Positions 1 to 6,568 of a DNA stretch of 16,312 bases are shown piece by piece; position 1 is the stretch's first letter; the number at the start of each line of letters is the position of its first letter. Source of the DNA: FEN-987 sp035524675. GTDB lineage: Archaea > Thermoproteota > Bathyarchaeia > 40CM-2-53-6. A program made the translations under genes and the position numbers. Location of the stretch: the NCBI GenBank assembly GCA_035524675.1, contig DATKOK010000025.1, positions 1-16,312 on the forward strand, read 5' to 3'. Under the pieces are notes generated by a model. It was given only the letters and a program-made list of their open reading frames with translations, was not told the origin of the DNA and searched no databases.

Positions 1-135
1 GTTGTGATCGACAAGCAACTTCTGACTTGCGAAACATTCTTTTGTGGCGGAGGGGCAAGGAACAAACTTCTGGAGCTAAGAACCGCGGAGGTTCTCAGAC
101 TAACTAACGCTCTGACCGGATTCATCTCTCAATAA
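1..135 (+). CDS. 3' end of an unrecognised protein (partial)
   Basis: The frame starting at base 1 is open from the window edge to a TAA at 133-135, giving 44 residues and no internal stop. The tail reads as a plausible folded protein end: a CETFFCGGG stretch followed by an amphipathic helix (LLELRTAEVLRLTNALTGF). No ATG lies inside, so the start must be upstream of the window. It ends 35 bases before the stop of the permease on the opposite strand, a normal convergent arrangement. I do not recognise the family. The two cysteines and glycine run could be functional, but nothing more can be said. Being real rests on the open frame, the helix-like composition and the fit to the gap. Confidence 0.5.
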   Translation, partial: VVIDKQLLTCETFFCGGGARNKLLELRTAEVLRLTNALTGFISQ

Positions 136-170
136 TCAGACGCATCGACGTAAGTCATGAGGACATAGCT

Positions 171-950
171 TCAATGAATTACTTTGAAGAGTAACCAAGC
201 AGAAACAATCAATCCAATTACTACAACGAACGTCTGCAATACTCGAGGATTCACGCGTTTGGCTGACCTTGCTCCAACATAGCCTCCCAAGATTGCGCCG
301 AGGCCAAGAATTAGGGCCAGATCCCAGGCTACTAACCCTTTCACTGCGAAGAGAACAAAGGCGGTGCAATTGATTATAGCGGCAAGTGGTGTCTTGATCG
401 CGTTCATCTTGTGTATGTCCCGTAACCCCATAATACTGAGCGAACCCAGCATTAGAATTCCGATTCCTGCCCCAAAATAGCCTCCGTACGTCGCCACAAA
501 GAGTTGGAAGAAGAAGCCCCAAACCCGGCTCCCAACCGAGAGATCTTCTTCCTCGCTGGAATTGTTGCGCCTGAACCTTCGCGTTATGTGGTCCCTGAAC
601 GCGAAAAGTAGAGTGGCGAAGAGGACTAGGAATGGAACAACAATGTTGAAGATCCCCGGCGGGGTGACCACGAGGATCCACGCACCAAGTATACCTCCCA
701 CAAAACTCGGAATTAGGAGGGTAGCGAGCAAACCTGACTGTAGGGGAGTGTCCTTTCTATAGCCTATCGCACTGCTGAGAGAACCAGGCCATAGGGCTGC
801 GGTGTTTGTGGCATTGCTGACTATCTGAGATTCTCCGAATGCGACCAGAGATGGGAAAGAGATCAGTGTTCCTCCTCCCGCTACGGAGTTGATGGCTCCC
901 GCTATGATGCCAGCCACGAAAATGCCCGCTAAGCCGAAGACATCCGTCAT
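171..950 (-). CDS. TauE/SafE family membrane permease (putative sulfite/organosulfonate exporter)
   Basis: This 259-residue, strongly hydrophobic protein has the twofold repeat of the TauE/SafE (DUF81) family. Repeat one opens with GAINSVAGGGTLISFP (residues 18-33), and a conserved NATNTAALWPG follows from about residue 46. Repeat two carries YGGYFGAGIGILML and a NAIKTPLAAIIN segment. Seven to eight membrane spans fit the hydrophobic blocks, with a charged loop (RRFRRNNSSEEED) in the middle facing the cytoplasm. Family members export small anions such as sulfite, sulfonates or sulfolactate; the substrate here cannot be read from sequence. The start is ATG at 948-950, and the conserved first repeat begins soon after it. 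It is convergent with the partial gene at 1-135. A perfect 10-base palindrome lies 22 bases upstream of the start. Confidence 0.88.
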   Translation of the reverse strand: MTDVFGLAGIFVAGIIAGAINSVAGGGTLISFPSLVAFGESQIVSNATNTAALWPGSLSSAIGYRKDTPLQSGLLATLLIPSFVGGILGAWILVVTPPGIFNIVVPFLVLFATLLFAFRDHITRRFRRNNSSEEEDLSVGSRVWGFFFQLFVATYGGYFGAGIGILMLGSLSIMGLRDIHKMNAIKTPLAAIINCTAFVLFAVKGLVAWDLALILGLGAILGGYVGARSAKRVNPRVLQTFVVVIGLIVSAWLLFKVIH

Positions 951-971
951 GGATAGTCCCGTTCACCATCA

Positions 972-981
972 AAGGCGCCTT
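972..981. promoter_or_regulatory. 10-base palindrome upstream of the permease gene
   Basis: AAGGCGCCTT is a perfect 10-base palindrome, 22 bases before the permease ATG. It overlaps a weak TATA-like CATAAGG on the minus strand. The position would suit a dimeric repressor covering the core promoter, but a single short palindrome can occur by chance. The rest of 951-1109 shows no gene; it also has a CTGATT/AATCAG inverted repeat (1039-1044 and 1068-1073). Confidence 0.3.
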
Positions 982-1124
982 ATGAGTTCAACGTTCATCC
1001 ACTAAACCCGACATTACGTCACCCCCAACCAGAGCCAGCTGATTGTCATTGATTTCTTCATGTAAGTAATCAGGGAACTCTATACTCTAACAATGATTGC
1101 TCCGCATACATGATCTCCGCGCTG

Positions 1125-1132
1125 ATTATAAT
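1125..1132 (+). promoter_or_regulatory. TATA-like box for the small zinc-finger gene
   Basis: ATTATAAT is centred near 1128. A transcript start about 26 bases downstream (around 1154) would leave a short leader with a GAGGT ribosome-binding site at 1159-1163, then the TTG start at 1171. The three elements are mutually consistent in spacing. Confidence 0.4.
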
Positions 1133-1170
1133 TGTAATTTTGCGTCTCCACATCCGAAGAGGTAAAATCG

Positions 1171-1281
1171 TTGGGCGCTCTTGACGAAATTCCACCAAAA
1201 CAGGTCTGCAAACGCTGCTCCTTCGAAACAAATAGTGAAGAAATCTTTACGGCGCATAGAAGAAATTGCCCGAGAATCTAG
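1171..1281 (+). CDS. 36-residue C2HC-type zinc-finger protein
   Basis: This short frame begins with TTG at 1171 and ends with TAG at 1279-1281. It is preceded by GAGGT at 1159-1163, with 7 bases to the start, a good archaeal ribosome-binding site. It encodes a CKRCSF...HRRNC pattern: Cys13, Cys16, His29 and Cys33, that is C-x2-C-x12-H-x3-C, close to a classical one-finger fold. The ends are a short acidic leader and a PRI tail. No other start is available between the in-frame stop at 1135 and the TTG. Small single-finger proteins of this kind are common in archaea and usually of unknown function; DNA, RNA or protein binding are all possible. No partner gene is adjacent. The reading frame on the opposite strand covering the same bases has no recognisable features. 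Confidence 0.62.
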   Translation: MGALDEIPPKQVCKRCSFETNSEEIFTAHRRNCPRI

Positions 1282-1460
1282 ACTTGTAAGTCTTTCAAGA
1301 TGATCCTCAAAGCAATACTCGTAATTGGTGTAACAGCGAGAGGTAGTCGCCCGTAACTGCGTACAGAAGGACGACTGCAATCGGAATTAGCCCCGGCGCA
1401 TTATGACGTTTCATAGATAGCACAGTAGTGTACCACAGTATTGGTGTACCACGTTACCAC

Positions 1461-1469
1461 AAATATAAG
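1461..1469 (+). promoter_or_regulatory. TATA-like box next to GTGTACCAC repeats
   Basis: AAATATAAG is one of the better TATA matches in the window. Its direction is uncertain because the reverse complement, CTTATATTT, is also acceptable. On the plus strand the expected start is about 1491, the first base of the hairpin region. The repeat units just upstream occupy the BRE/operator position. Confidence 0.35.
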
Positions 1470-1495
1470 GATGCTCTAAATTCTCAACATATGTC

Positions 1496-1530
1496 AACAA
1501 GCGAGATATAATCAGGAACTCGCTCTTGTT
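1496..1530 (+). ncRNA. Candidate structured RNA: bulged 10-base-pair hairpin
   Basis: AACAAGCGAG (1496-1505) pairs with CTCGC-TC-TTGTT (1519-1530) with a two-base TC bulge, closing a 13-base loop. On plus it would be the 5' end of a transcript started near 1491. On minus it would lie about 50 bases past the protease stop as a 3' UTR structure. No poly-T tract follows directly on either strand, so a bacterial-type terminator is unlikely. It does not match a tRNA or a C/D box RNA. Confidence 0.3.
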
Positions 1531-1579
1531 ATGGTTTCGAATGCAAACATGGGCATGCGGTCGTTGGACGTGAAAGGGC

Positions 1580-2839
1580 TCAGATATTCTGGAGTGCACC
1601 GCAATGAGGACAGAATCTTGAACCCATGAGTACCTGACCTCCGCATTGCACACATCTGGCGGTCTGATCTCTAGGGGTTTTGATCTGTGGGACCGTAGGA
1701 GTGGCTGTACTCGTTTGGTGGACAGCACCTAACTCCTGTCTAGTTTGAATTATTCTCATGAGATCACCTCTCGTTACTATTCCAACTAGTGAGCCGTCTT
1801 CCATCACCAAGAGCCTCCCCACCTTTTCTCTCACCATTTTGTGCATAGCATCAAGCGCACTTAGTGTTGGCTTGACGCAGATTGGCGGCTCCCCATGACT
1901 AATTGCCTGCTCGACCTTCGTTGATGATCTCAAATCTTTCGGAATCGATCTGACCGACTGGAGTGTAACGACTCCCAAGATCTTTCCATCTCGAACCACC
2001 GGGTAGCCTTGGTGTCTGTTAACCAGAAAATAGTCCGAAACGAGCTGGTCAACCGTGATGTCCGGAGATATTGTGTAGACGTTTCTTGTCATGAGGTCAC
2101 TTACTGTGACCCCACTTAACGTTTCACCGATGAGAGTTTGACGAAGGCTTGTCTCAGCTCCCGATTTGATGAACCAACCTAAAACTACTATCCATAGTCC
2201 ATCAACGAAATCGCTAACAATGATTAGAATAAACCCCCCAAACATCATCAACAAGGATAGTATCTCACTGATTCTCGTAGCTACCTTAGTGGCTCCAATC
2301 AGGTTTCCTGATCTTTTCCAAAGAGATCCTCGAAAGACTCGTCCCCCGTCTAATGGAAAAGCTGGGATTAGGTTGAAAACTCCCAAGATTCCATTGATTA
2401 GAGCGCCGTAACCAAGCATCGCAGTAATCGGGACAAGTGTCTTTGTTATCTCAGACATGTACCACGCTCCACCCAAGATCCCTGCTATCAGAAAACTCAT
2501 AAGCGGACCGGCTATCGCCATCTTGACTTCCAATCCAGGGTCTTGAGGTTCTTCGGTCATCTCAGAGACTCCCCCAAAGAAGAACAAGGTAATCCTTGCA
2601 ATAGGGAGTCCGTGTCTTTTCGCCACGTAAGAGTGAGAGAGTTCGTGAATTAAGATGGATCCAAAGAGAATAATGGCAGATCCGATTCCAATCCCCCAAT
2701 ATGTGAGCGTACTCAGTCCTGGATATTGGCGGGGCATGTAACCGTACGCGAGCGACCACGCAATTAGAATGAATACTAACCATAGCGTGTAGTGAATTCT
2801 GACCGGTATGCCCATGATCTTTCCAAGTTTAACTGACAA
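1580..2839 (-). CDS. Site-2-protease-like M50 membrane metalloprotease with two CBS domains and a zinc ribbon
   Basis: This 419-residue protein joins three modules. Residues 1-230 are the membrane protease. The zinc motif HELSH is at 65-69 (Glu66 catalytic), and the third ligand is in NLIPAFPLDGGR (Asp164). Hydrophobic spans lie around 17-34, 47-65, 107-128, 140-160 and 200-225. Residues about 243-368 form a CBS pair (SDLMTRNVYTISPDITVDQL and a second unit ending GIVTRGDLMRII), which in this family binds adenosyl nucleotides. The C-terminus holds a CxxC-x12-CxxC zinc ribbon (CVQCGG to CPHCGA, about 395-415). Such proteases cut substrates within the membrane; the target is unknown. The start is TTG at 2837-2839, because the family's LGKIMGIPVRIHYTLW opening begins right after it; ATG at codon 9 would cut this short. 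No strong ribosome site is seen. It is divergent from the aminotransferase. Confidence 0.9.
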   Translation of the reverse strand: MSVKLGKIMGIPVRIHYTLWLVFILIAWSLAYGYMPRQYPGLSTLTYWGIGIGSAIILFGSILIHELSHSYVAKRHGLPIARITLFFFGGVSEMTEEPQDPGLEVKMAIAGPLMSFLIAGILGGAWYMSEITKTLVPITAMLGYGALINGILGVFNLIPAFPLDGGRVFRGSLWKRSGNLIGATKVATRISEILSLLMMFGGFILIIVSDFVDGLWIVVLGWFIKSGAETSLRQTLIGETLSGVTVSDLMTRNVYTISPDITVDQLVSDYFLVNRHQGYPVVRDGKILGVVTLQSVRSIPKDLRSSTKVEQAISHGEPPICVKPTLSALDAMHKMVREKVGRLLVMEDGSLVGIVTRGDLMRIIQTRQELGAVHQTSTATPTVPQIKTPRDQTARCVQCGGQVLMGSRFCPHCGALQNI

Positions 2840-2995
2840 TGTTGAAGAAGCCTATTGGAAGAATGTTTCGCATCATCTACTTCAAAAATATGACCCCAAA
2901 TGCCGATTAGCCTTCGTTTGTGAAATTCTTCTCATGACGCATATGGACACGACCTGTTTATCTGTCGGATAGCCGCCGTTATTGGTCGGTGTGTC

Positions 2996-4069
2996 ATGAT
3001 GGAGCTTTTCACTGTCGGTCCGGTCGCTTGTTACCCCGAAGTTCTCGAAGCAATGAGCCATCAAATGTACAGCCACCGAAGTAAGGAATACTTCGCGTTA
3101 CACTACGAAACAGTCCGACTGCTGCAGGATTTCATTTCTACAAAGAACGAGGTCTTCCTCTTCTCCAGTACTGGAACGGGCTTCATGGAGGCCTCCGTGA
3201 GAAACTGCATTAGAAAGAAGATTCTCTGCTGCATAAACGGAAGTTTCGGAGAACGATTCGCTGAAGTTGCGGAGGCTAATGGTGTGACCGTTGTGAAGTT
3301 GGCGCCACCTCTCGGTGAACCGATATCAGCTGAAGGTCTTCATGACATGTTATCGAAGAACCCAGATGTAGAGGCTGTGGCATTAACACATAATGAAACG
3401 AGCGTAGGGCTCATCAATCCTCTAAGAGAGCTCGTTGCCGCTGTCAAAAAACACGATAAACTCATCTTTGTAGACGCCGTTAGCTCAATGGGTGGTACGG
3501 AGATTCAGGTAGACGATCTGGGTATCGATGTTTGCTTCTCCAGTTCGCAAAAGTGTTTCGGAGTTCCGCCAGGACTGGGGATCGGTAGTGTAAGTGAGCA
3601 CGCCATGACCCTATCTGCAACAGCTGTCAACAAGGGATGGTATTTTGACTTCAAGGTGTGGGAGGAAGATCAGAAGAAGGGTAGAGGGACCCCAGTAACG
3701 CCTGCGATTCCACAGATCGCTGGGCTGAACACTGCCCTTAAGATGATTGAGAGGAACGGAGGCAGAAAATGGTATTTTGACTTGTATAAAGAACGTAACC
3801 AGAGGATAAGGAATGGAATCGAACGTCATGGGCTTTCAACATTCCCTAGAAAAGGGAGTGAAAGTCCCACCGTGAATTGTATCAATGCTCCTGAGGGCGT
3901 TGAGGGCGGTACTATTTACGAGAAGATGCGCGAGAAAGGGTTTGAGTTAGCTGAGGGTTACGGCCCGCTGAAGAAGCGAACGTTCAGGATCGGAAATATG
4001 GGATACATTGAAATGGGAAATATCAATCTCATGCTAAATGCGCTCGGGGACGTCATTTCATCTTTGTGA
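2996..4069 (+). CDS. Class V PLP-dependent aminotransferase (serine-pyruvate / alanine-glyoxylate type)
   Basis: This 357-residue fold-type I enzyme has the usual class V landmarks. The N-terminal FTVGPVACYPEVLEAM loop precedes the phosphate-binding SSTGTG (58-62) and the THNETSVG loop (131-138). Asp160 (FVDAVSSMGG) pairs with the PLP ring nitrogen. Lys186 in SSSQKCFGVPPG forms the Schiff base. A late Arg in RTFRIGNMG binds the substrate carboxylate. Relatives transfer amino groups among serine, alanine, pyruvate and glyoxylate; archaeal members can also serve phosphoserine, so the exact substrate is open. Two ATG codons start it in tandem (2996 and 2999); no ribosome-binding site is visible, so a leaderless or very short-leader transcript is likely. 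A TTTAT element near 2956 is a weak TATA candidate. Confidence 0.88.
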   Translation: MMELFTVGPVACYPEVLEAMSHQMYSHRSKEYFALHYETVRLLQDFISTKNEVFLFSSTGTGFMEASVRNCIRKKILCCINGSFGERFAEVAEANGVTVVKLAPPLGEPISAEGLHDMLSKNPDVEAVALTHNETSVGLINPLRELVAAVKKHDKLIFVDAVSSMGGTEIQVDDLGIDVCFSSSQKCFGVPPGLGIGSVSEHAMTLSATAVNKGWYFDFKVWEEDQKKGRGTPVTPAIPQIAGLNTALKMIERNGGRKWYFDLYKERNQRIRNGIERHGLSTFPRKGSESPTVNCINAPEGVEGGTIYEKMREKGFELAEGYGPLKKRTFRIGNMGYIEMGNINLMLNALGDVISSL

Positions 4070-4152
4070 ACTAGGGTGTTCTACAGAATCCTGCAATGCT
4101 CCTGAAAGATTAATGTAGATCGAGCAGAACTAAGCTTCGAATTCCAAAAGAT

Positions 4153-4158
4153 AAGGTG
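4153..4158 (+). promoter_or_regulatory. Ribosome-binding site fixing the FKBP start
   Basis: AAGGTG lies seven bases before TTG at 4166 and supports that non-ATG start. The first Met codon inside the frame is far downstream, beyond the FKBP domain. Confidence 0.6.
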
Positions 4159-4165
4159 CGATAAC

Positions 4166-4933
4166 TTGGCGATAAAGAGCGGCGATTTCGTGCTCATTGA
4201 CTACACGCTGAAAGTAAAAGAGACTGGAGAGACTGTTGGGACGACCGATGAGAAAGTTGCTAAGGAGGCTAAGCTGTATCGAGGAGAAGAACACTACGAG
4301 CCCTACTTCGTGATCATCGGAGAGGGATGGGTTCCGAAAGGTTTGGATGAAGCCCTGACAACTCTAGACACAGGAAGCTCGAGCACCATTGAACTGCCTC
4401 CCGAAAAAGCATACGGTAACCGTGACCCCAAAAAGGTTCGTCTTGTCCCGCTGAGAAAATTCACAGCTGACGGGGTATCACCGGTACCAGGCCTCCAACT
4501 AAACATAGATGGAAAACCTGCGCAGATACGAGCAGTCGGAGCAGGTCGAGTGCAAGTCGATTACAATCACCCCTTCGCTGGCAGAACGCTAATCTACGAT
4601 GTCAGTGTCCGGAAAATCGTCGAACAAGAAGATGAGAAAGTTAGAAGTTTGCTTCACAAGAGAATTCCAACAGTGAACGCGGAGAAATTCCTGGTGAAGA
4701 TTGAAAATGGCAAACTCGAAGTTGATATTCCAGAGGAGGCATTTTTCCTGGAAGGATTGCAAGTGGAGAAGAGAACCTTAACAGCAGATATCGAGAAATA
4801 TCTGCCGAAGATTGAAACAGTCTCCTTCATCGAAGTCTTCAAGAAACCAGCTCCACCTCCCGTTGAGGCAAAGCCAGTAACAGAAGTGCAGACACCTGCA
4901 GCATCTACAGCAGCTGCGCCACAGTCTCCCTAG
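4166..4933 (+). CDS. FKBP-type peptidyl-prolyl isomerase, long archaeal form
   Basis: This 255-residue protein is a SlyD-like FKBP. It opens with SGDFVLIDYTLKVKETGE, and the core helix motif GEGWVPKGLDEAL follows near residue 52. It then has LPPEKAYGNRDPKKVRLVPLRKF, where the chaperone-type insert-in-flap domain starts, and returns to the isomerase fold with HPFAGRTLIYDVSVRKI. A further domain of about 70 residues (about 155-225) is the extension found in the long archaeal FKBPs. The last 30 residues are a Pro/Ala-rich, probably disordered tail (KPAPPPVEAKPVTEV...). The role is proline cis-trans isomerisation and holding of unfolded proteins in the cytoplasm. The TTG start has AAGGTG upstream. 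The gene stands alone, 96 bases after the aminotransferase. Confidence 0.9.
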   Translation: MAIKSGDFVLIDYTLKVKETGETVGTTDEKVAKEAKLYRGEEHYEPYFVIIGEGWVPKGLDEALTTLDTGSSSTIELPPEKAYGNRDPKKVRLVPLRKFTADGVSPVPGLQLNIDGKPAQIRAVGAGRVQVDYNHPFAGRTLIYDVSVRKIVEQEDEKVRSLLHKRIPTVNAEKFLVKIENGKLEVDIPEEAFFLEGLQVEKRTLTADIEKYLPKIETVSFIEVFKKPAPPPVEAKPVTEVQTPAASTAAAPQSP

Positions 4934-4990
4934 TCGGACAGAGTTAACAACCGCGAAGACCCTTGTCCCGCAGTCACAAGGAACAATTTG

Positions 4991-5182
4991 TTACCTAATC
5001 CGTCGGAATCTATTCATCGTGTGGGTCTGCCAGGAGTAACCGCGCAACTTCTTAGTCGCGCCGAAACCGCAAGCTGAGCATCGCTTCCATCTTATGTGGA
5101 AGGAATGCCTACCACAGCGTCGACATCGAATATGAGTCTTAGAGCGACCTCGTCGACCAAATGATGCAGTGCCTTTCGTCAC
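4991..5182 (-). CDS. rpl37e: 50S ribosomal protein L37e
   Basis: This 63-residue, very basic protein matches L37e throughout. It opens with MTKGTASFGRRGRSKTHIRC, then has a zinc finger of the CxxC-x14-CxxC kind (CRRCG at 20-24 and CSACG at 36-40), and ends TMNRFRRIR. The family is archaeal and eukaryotic, binds 23S rRNA in the large subunit, and usually has about 60 residues in archaea. The start is GTG at 5180-5182. The gene lies 22 bases after the LSm stop on the same strand, the well-known archaeal lsm-rpl37e pair, so the two are probably cotranscribed. It converges with the FKBP gene across 57 bases that hold nothing I recognise. Confidence 0.95.
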   Translation of the reverse strand: MTKGTASFGRRGRSKTHIRCRRCGRHSFHIRWKRCSACGFGATKKLRGYSWQTHTMNRFRRIR

Positions 5183-5204
5183 ATATCATCAACTCGGTCT
5201 CGGC

Positions 5205-5435
5205 TTACCTCTTGGGCGGAGGCGACACCAAAACGACGTTATCGCCTCTCACAATTATAGTTCCGATGTTCTTCGTGTTCTCCGGGTTCGAAACGTCCTC
5301 CGCGTCTTCAAGCACCAAGTTCATGTGCTGATCGTAGCTGTACAGTTTTCCTCGAATTGTTCGACTACCCTTCAGTTCCACGAGAACGGTTTTGCTAAGG
5401 CTCTCTTGGAAGATCTTGTCGGCTACTGCGGACAT
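5205..5435 (-). CDS. LSm (Sm-like archaeal) RNA-binding protein
   Basis: From ATG at 5433-5435 this is a 76-residue Sm-fold protein. Sm motif 1 is VLVELKGSRTIRGKLYSYDQHMNLVL, and the short Sm motif 2 is IIVRGDNVVLVSPP with the signature RGDN. Archaeal LSm proteins form heptameric rings that bind U-rich RNA. The frame is open further upstream to a TTG at 5483 (16 more residues), but the shorter start is better supported. AGGTCAG lies just upstream of the ATG, and a TATA-like box covers 5482-5490, so a transcript begun near 5460 could not include the TTG. It is first in an operon with L37e and divergent from the PUA protein gene. Confidence 0.93.
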   Translation of the reverse strand: MSAVADKIFQESLSKTVLVELKGSRTIRGKLYSYDQHMNLVLEDAEDVSNPENTKNIGTIIVRGDNVVLVSPPPKR

Positions 5436-5481
5436 TGTTTCTGACCTAGTTTGGAAATTGTCACGGTTAATGGAGCTCTCC

Positions 5482-5490
5482 AAATTAAAG
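5482..5490 (-). promoter_or_regulatory. TATA-like box of the lsm-rpl37e operon
   Basis: Read on minus this is CTTTAATTT. A start about 25 bases downstream (near 5460) gives a leader of roughly 25 bases with AGGTCAG before the LSm ATG at 5435. It sits on top of the upstream TTG, which argues against the longer LSm start. Confidence 0.45.
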
Positions 5491-5564
5491 CTTAGGATGG
5501 AGTTGTTATTGTCTTGAGAATGACGTTATCAACAAGATAGCGAATAAGTATATCTCGTTGAAGC

Positions 5565-6053
5565 ATGCGGCATCTTAAGGACCGAGAATCAAAACAGATA
5601 ATCAAGGAATTCATGAATCGATTTCCCGCTTCGACGGAAAGCTTGGATTCCGTCAAACATCTTGAGGAGGAGATAGTCGAAGACAGTTTAGTTTTTTTTA
5701 CGGACGATAAACCCTGGATAGTGCGTATTCAAAATCGATTTCTTCCGTCACTCAAGTATGATCAGGTACTGAACACCCTGCCTAAGATCGTGGTGGATAT
5801 GGGGGCGGTTCCACATATCGCAAACGGCGCTCAAATCATGCGTCCGGGAATTCGCCAAATTGAAGGACAATTCAGCGCTGAGGATGTAGTCGTTATAGTT
5901 GACGAGAAGTATCGAAAGATCATCGCGTTAGGCATAGCCGAGGCGGATTCTGAAAAAATGCGTTCGATGACGAAAGGTCGGGTTATAACTAACATACACT
6001 ACGTCGGTGACCCACTTTGGAAATCATTTAACCCCTCAAATAGGCTAAAATAG
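5565..6053 (+). CDS. PUA-domain RNA-binding protein, MCT-1/Tma20-like
   Basis: This 162-residue protein has the pre-PUA plus PUA layout of the eukaryotic translation factor MCT-1 (MCTS1). An N-terminal helix (SKQIIKEFMNRFP) and a mixed domain include VRIQNRFLPSLKYD. The PUA domain runs from about residue 75, with PKIVVDMGAVPHIANGAQIMRPG and a closing NIHYVGDPLW that matches the MCT-1 end. In eukaryotes the partner complex with DENR acts in re-initiation and ribosome recycling; archaeal members are presumed to bind rRNA or tRNA on the small subunit. The start is ATG at 5565. A TATA-like AATAAGTATAT at 5543-5553 is so close that a leaderless mRNA, or a start slightly different from expected, is implied. 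It is divergent from lsm, keeping translation genes together. Confidence 0.87.
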   Translation: MRHLKDRESKQIIKEFMNRFPASTESLDSVKHLEEEIVEDSLVFFTDDKPWIVRIQNRFLPSLKYDQVLNTLPKIVVDMGAVPHIANGAQIMRPGIRQIEGQFSAEDVVVIVDEKYRKIIALGIAEADSEKMRSMTKGRVITNIHYVGDPLWKSFNPSNRLK

Positions 6054-6155
6054 GCTAATCTTAACGCGCAGGTGACAAACTGCCCCAAGTTCCACTCGAA
6101 AACCCACCTTAGTCTTTACACAACTATGTCACGAACTCGTGTTGCCTTCGCAAAC

Positions 6156-6163
6156 GTTTAAAC
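6156..6163 (+). promoter_or_regulatory. TATA-like box of the SepF gene
   Basis: GTTTAAAC, itself a palindrome, is centred near 6159, and a start about 26 bases later (near 6185) leaves a leader of 7-16 bases. A dyad CACGA-AC-TCGTG at 6130-6141 lies 14 bases upstream of the box, in activator or repressor position. Confidence 0.4.
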
Positions 6164-6191
6164 TCCCAAAACCTGAGCCTCCTGAGTTAGA

Positions 6192-6563
6192 GTGAGAAGA
6201 ATGATAAGCTCGCACGATGCCGCTTCAGAGAGATTCCCGCTAGTCAATCCATCCATTCAACATCCCATTTACGTAAAAGCATACCCACTACGCGATCCAA
6301 CTGATGTACCTAGAATCAAGGCTGAGATTATCGAAGGTAACATACTCATCGTCAAGATCACTCCGATAGCAAAACGAAGCGTCGAAGAGACAAAGTCTGC
6401 AATCAGCGAGCTTGTCGAATTCATAAAATCAATACAAGGCGATATTGCTCGTCTGGGCGAGGAGAGAATAGTAATGACACCACCGACTGTTAAAGTCTGG
6501 CGGAGAGCTTCAAGGCTCACTGTGACCGCTGGCGGCGCAGGCGCGGACGAGGAAACCGAGTAA
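6192..6563 (+). CDS. sepF: SepF-like cell division protein (DUF552)
   Basis: This 123-residue protein contains the SepF core at about residues 25-105: AYPLRDPTDVPRIKAEIIEG, then ILIVKITPI, a long helix, and the signature GDIARLGEERIVMTPPTVKV (83-102). SepF is the dimeric membrane anchor of FtsZ in many archaea and in Gram-positive bacteria. The usual N-terminal amphipathic membrane-binding helix is not obvious: the first 18 residues (MRRMISSHDAASERFPLV) are only mildly amphipathic. A Gly/Ala/acidic tail follows the core. GTG at 6192 and ATG at 6201 are alternative starts nine bases apart, and both fit the TATA-like box at 6156. No ftsZ is in the window. It converges with aCPSF1, with only five bases between the stop codons. 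Confidence 0.85.
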   Translation: MRRMISSHDAASERFPLVNPSIQHPIYVKAYPLRDPTDVPRIKAEIIEGNILIVKITPIAKRSVEETKSAISELVEFIKSIQGDIARLGEERIVMTPPTVKVWRRASRLTVTAGGAGADEETE

Positions 6564-6568
6564 TCCTA

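Larger units (their letters stand above)
1282..1579. other. Non-coding stretch with direct repeats, TATA-like box and hairpin
   Basis: I find no convincing protein gene on either strand. It contains two exact GTGTACCAC repeats (1428-1436 and 1444-1452, 16 bases apart) and a related GTTACCAC (1453-1460) that abuts a TATA-like AAATATAAG (1461-1469). A possible transcript start falls near 1491, followed directly by a long hairpin (1496-1530). The ATG at 1491 opens only six codons. It may be the promoter and 5' part of a small RNA, or the 3' untranslated region of the protease gene on minus. Confidence 0.4.

Noticed and set aside
1126..1380. 84-codon open frame on minus across the small zinc-finger gene
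   Set aside because: No domain, odd composition with many Phe/Cys, no ribosome site; the plus-strand zinc finger explains the region better.
1531..1560. TTCGAAT motif resembling a tRNA T-loop
   Set aside because: The flanking five bases do not pair and no acceptor, D or anticodon stems can be formed.
1411..1728. 105-codon open frame on minus overlapping the end of the protease gene
   Set aside because: Mostly an out-of-frame shadow of the protease; no recognisable features.
3637..3783. 15-base exact direct repeat (3637-3651 and 3769-3783) in the aminotransferase gene
   Set aside because: Both copies encode a WYFD segment in the same coding frame; most likely coincidence of codon use rather than a duplication or mobile-element footprint.
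4070..4165. Possible extra small gene between aminotransferase and FKBP
   Set aside because: No start with a ribosome site and no frame of useful length; only leader sequence for the FKBP gene.
5436..5483. Longer LSm protein starting with TTG at 5483
   Set aside because: It starts inside the TATA-like box, and the ATG at 5435 has a ribosome-binding site and gives the usual family length.
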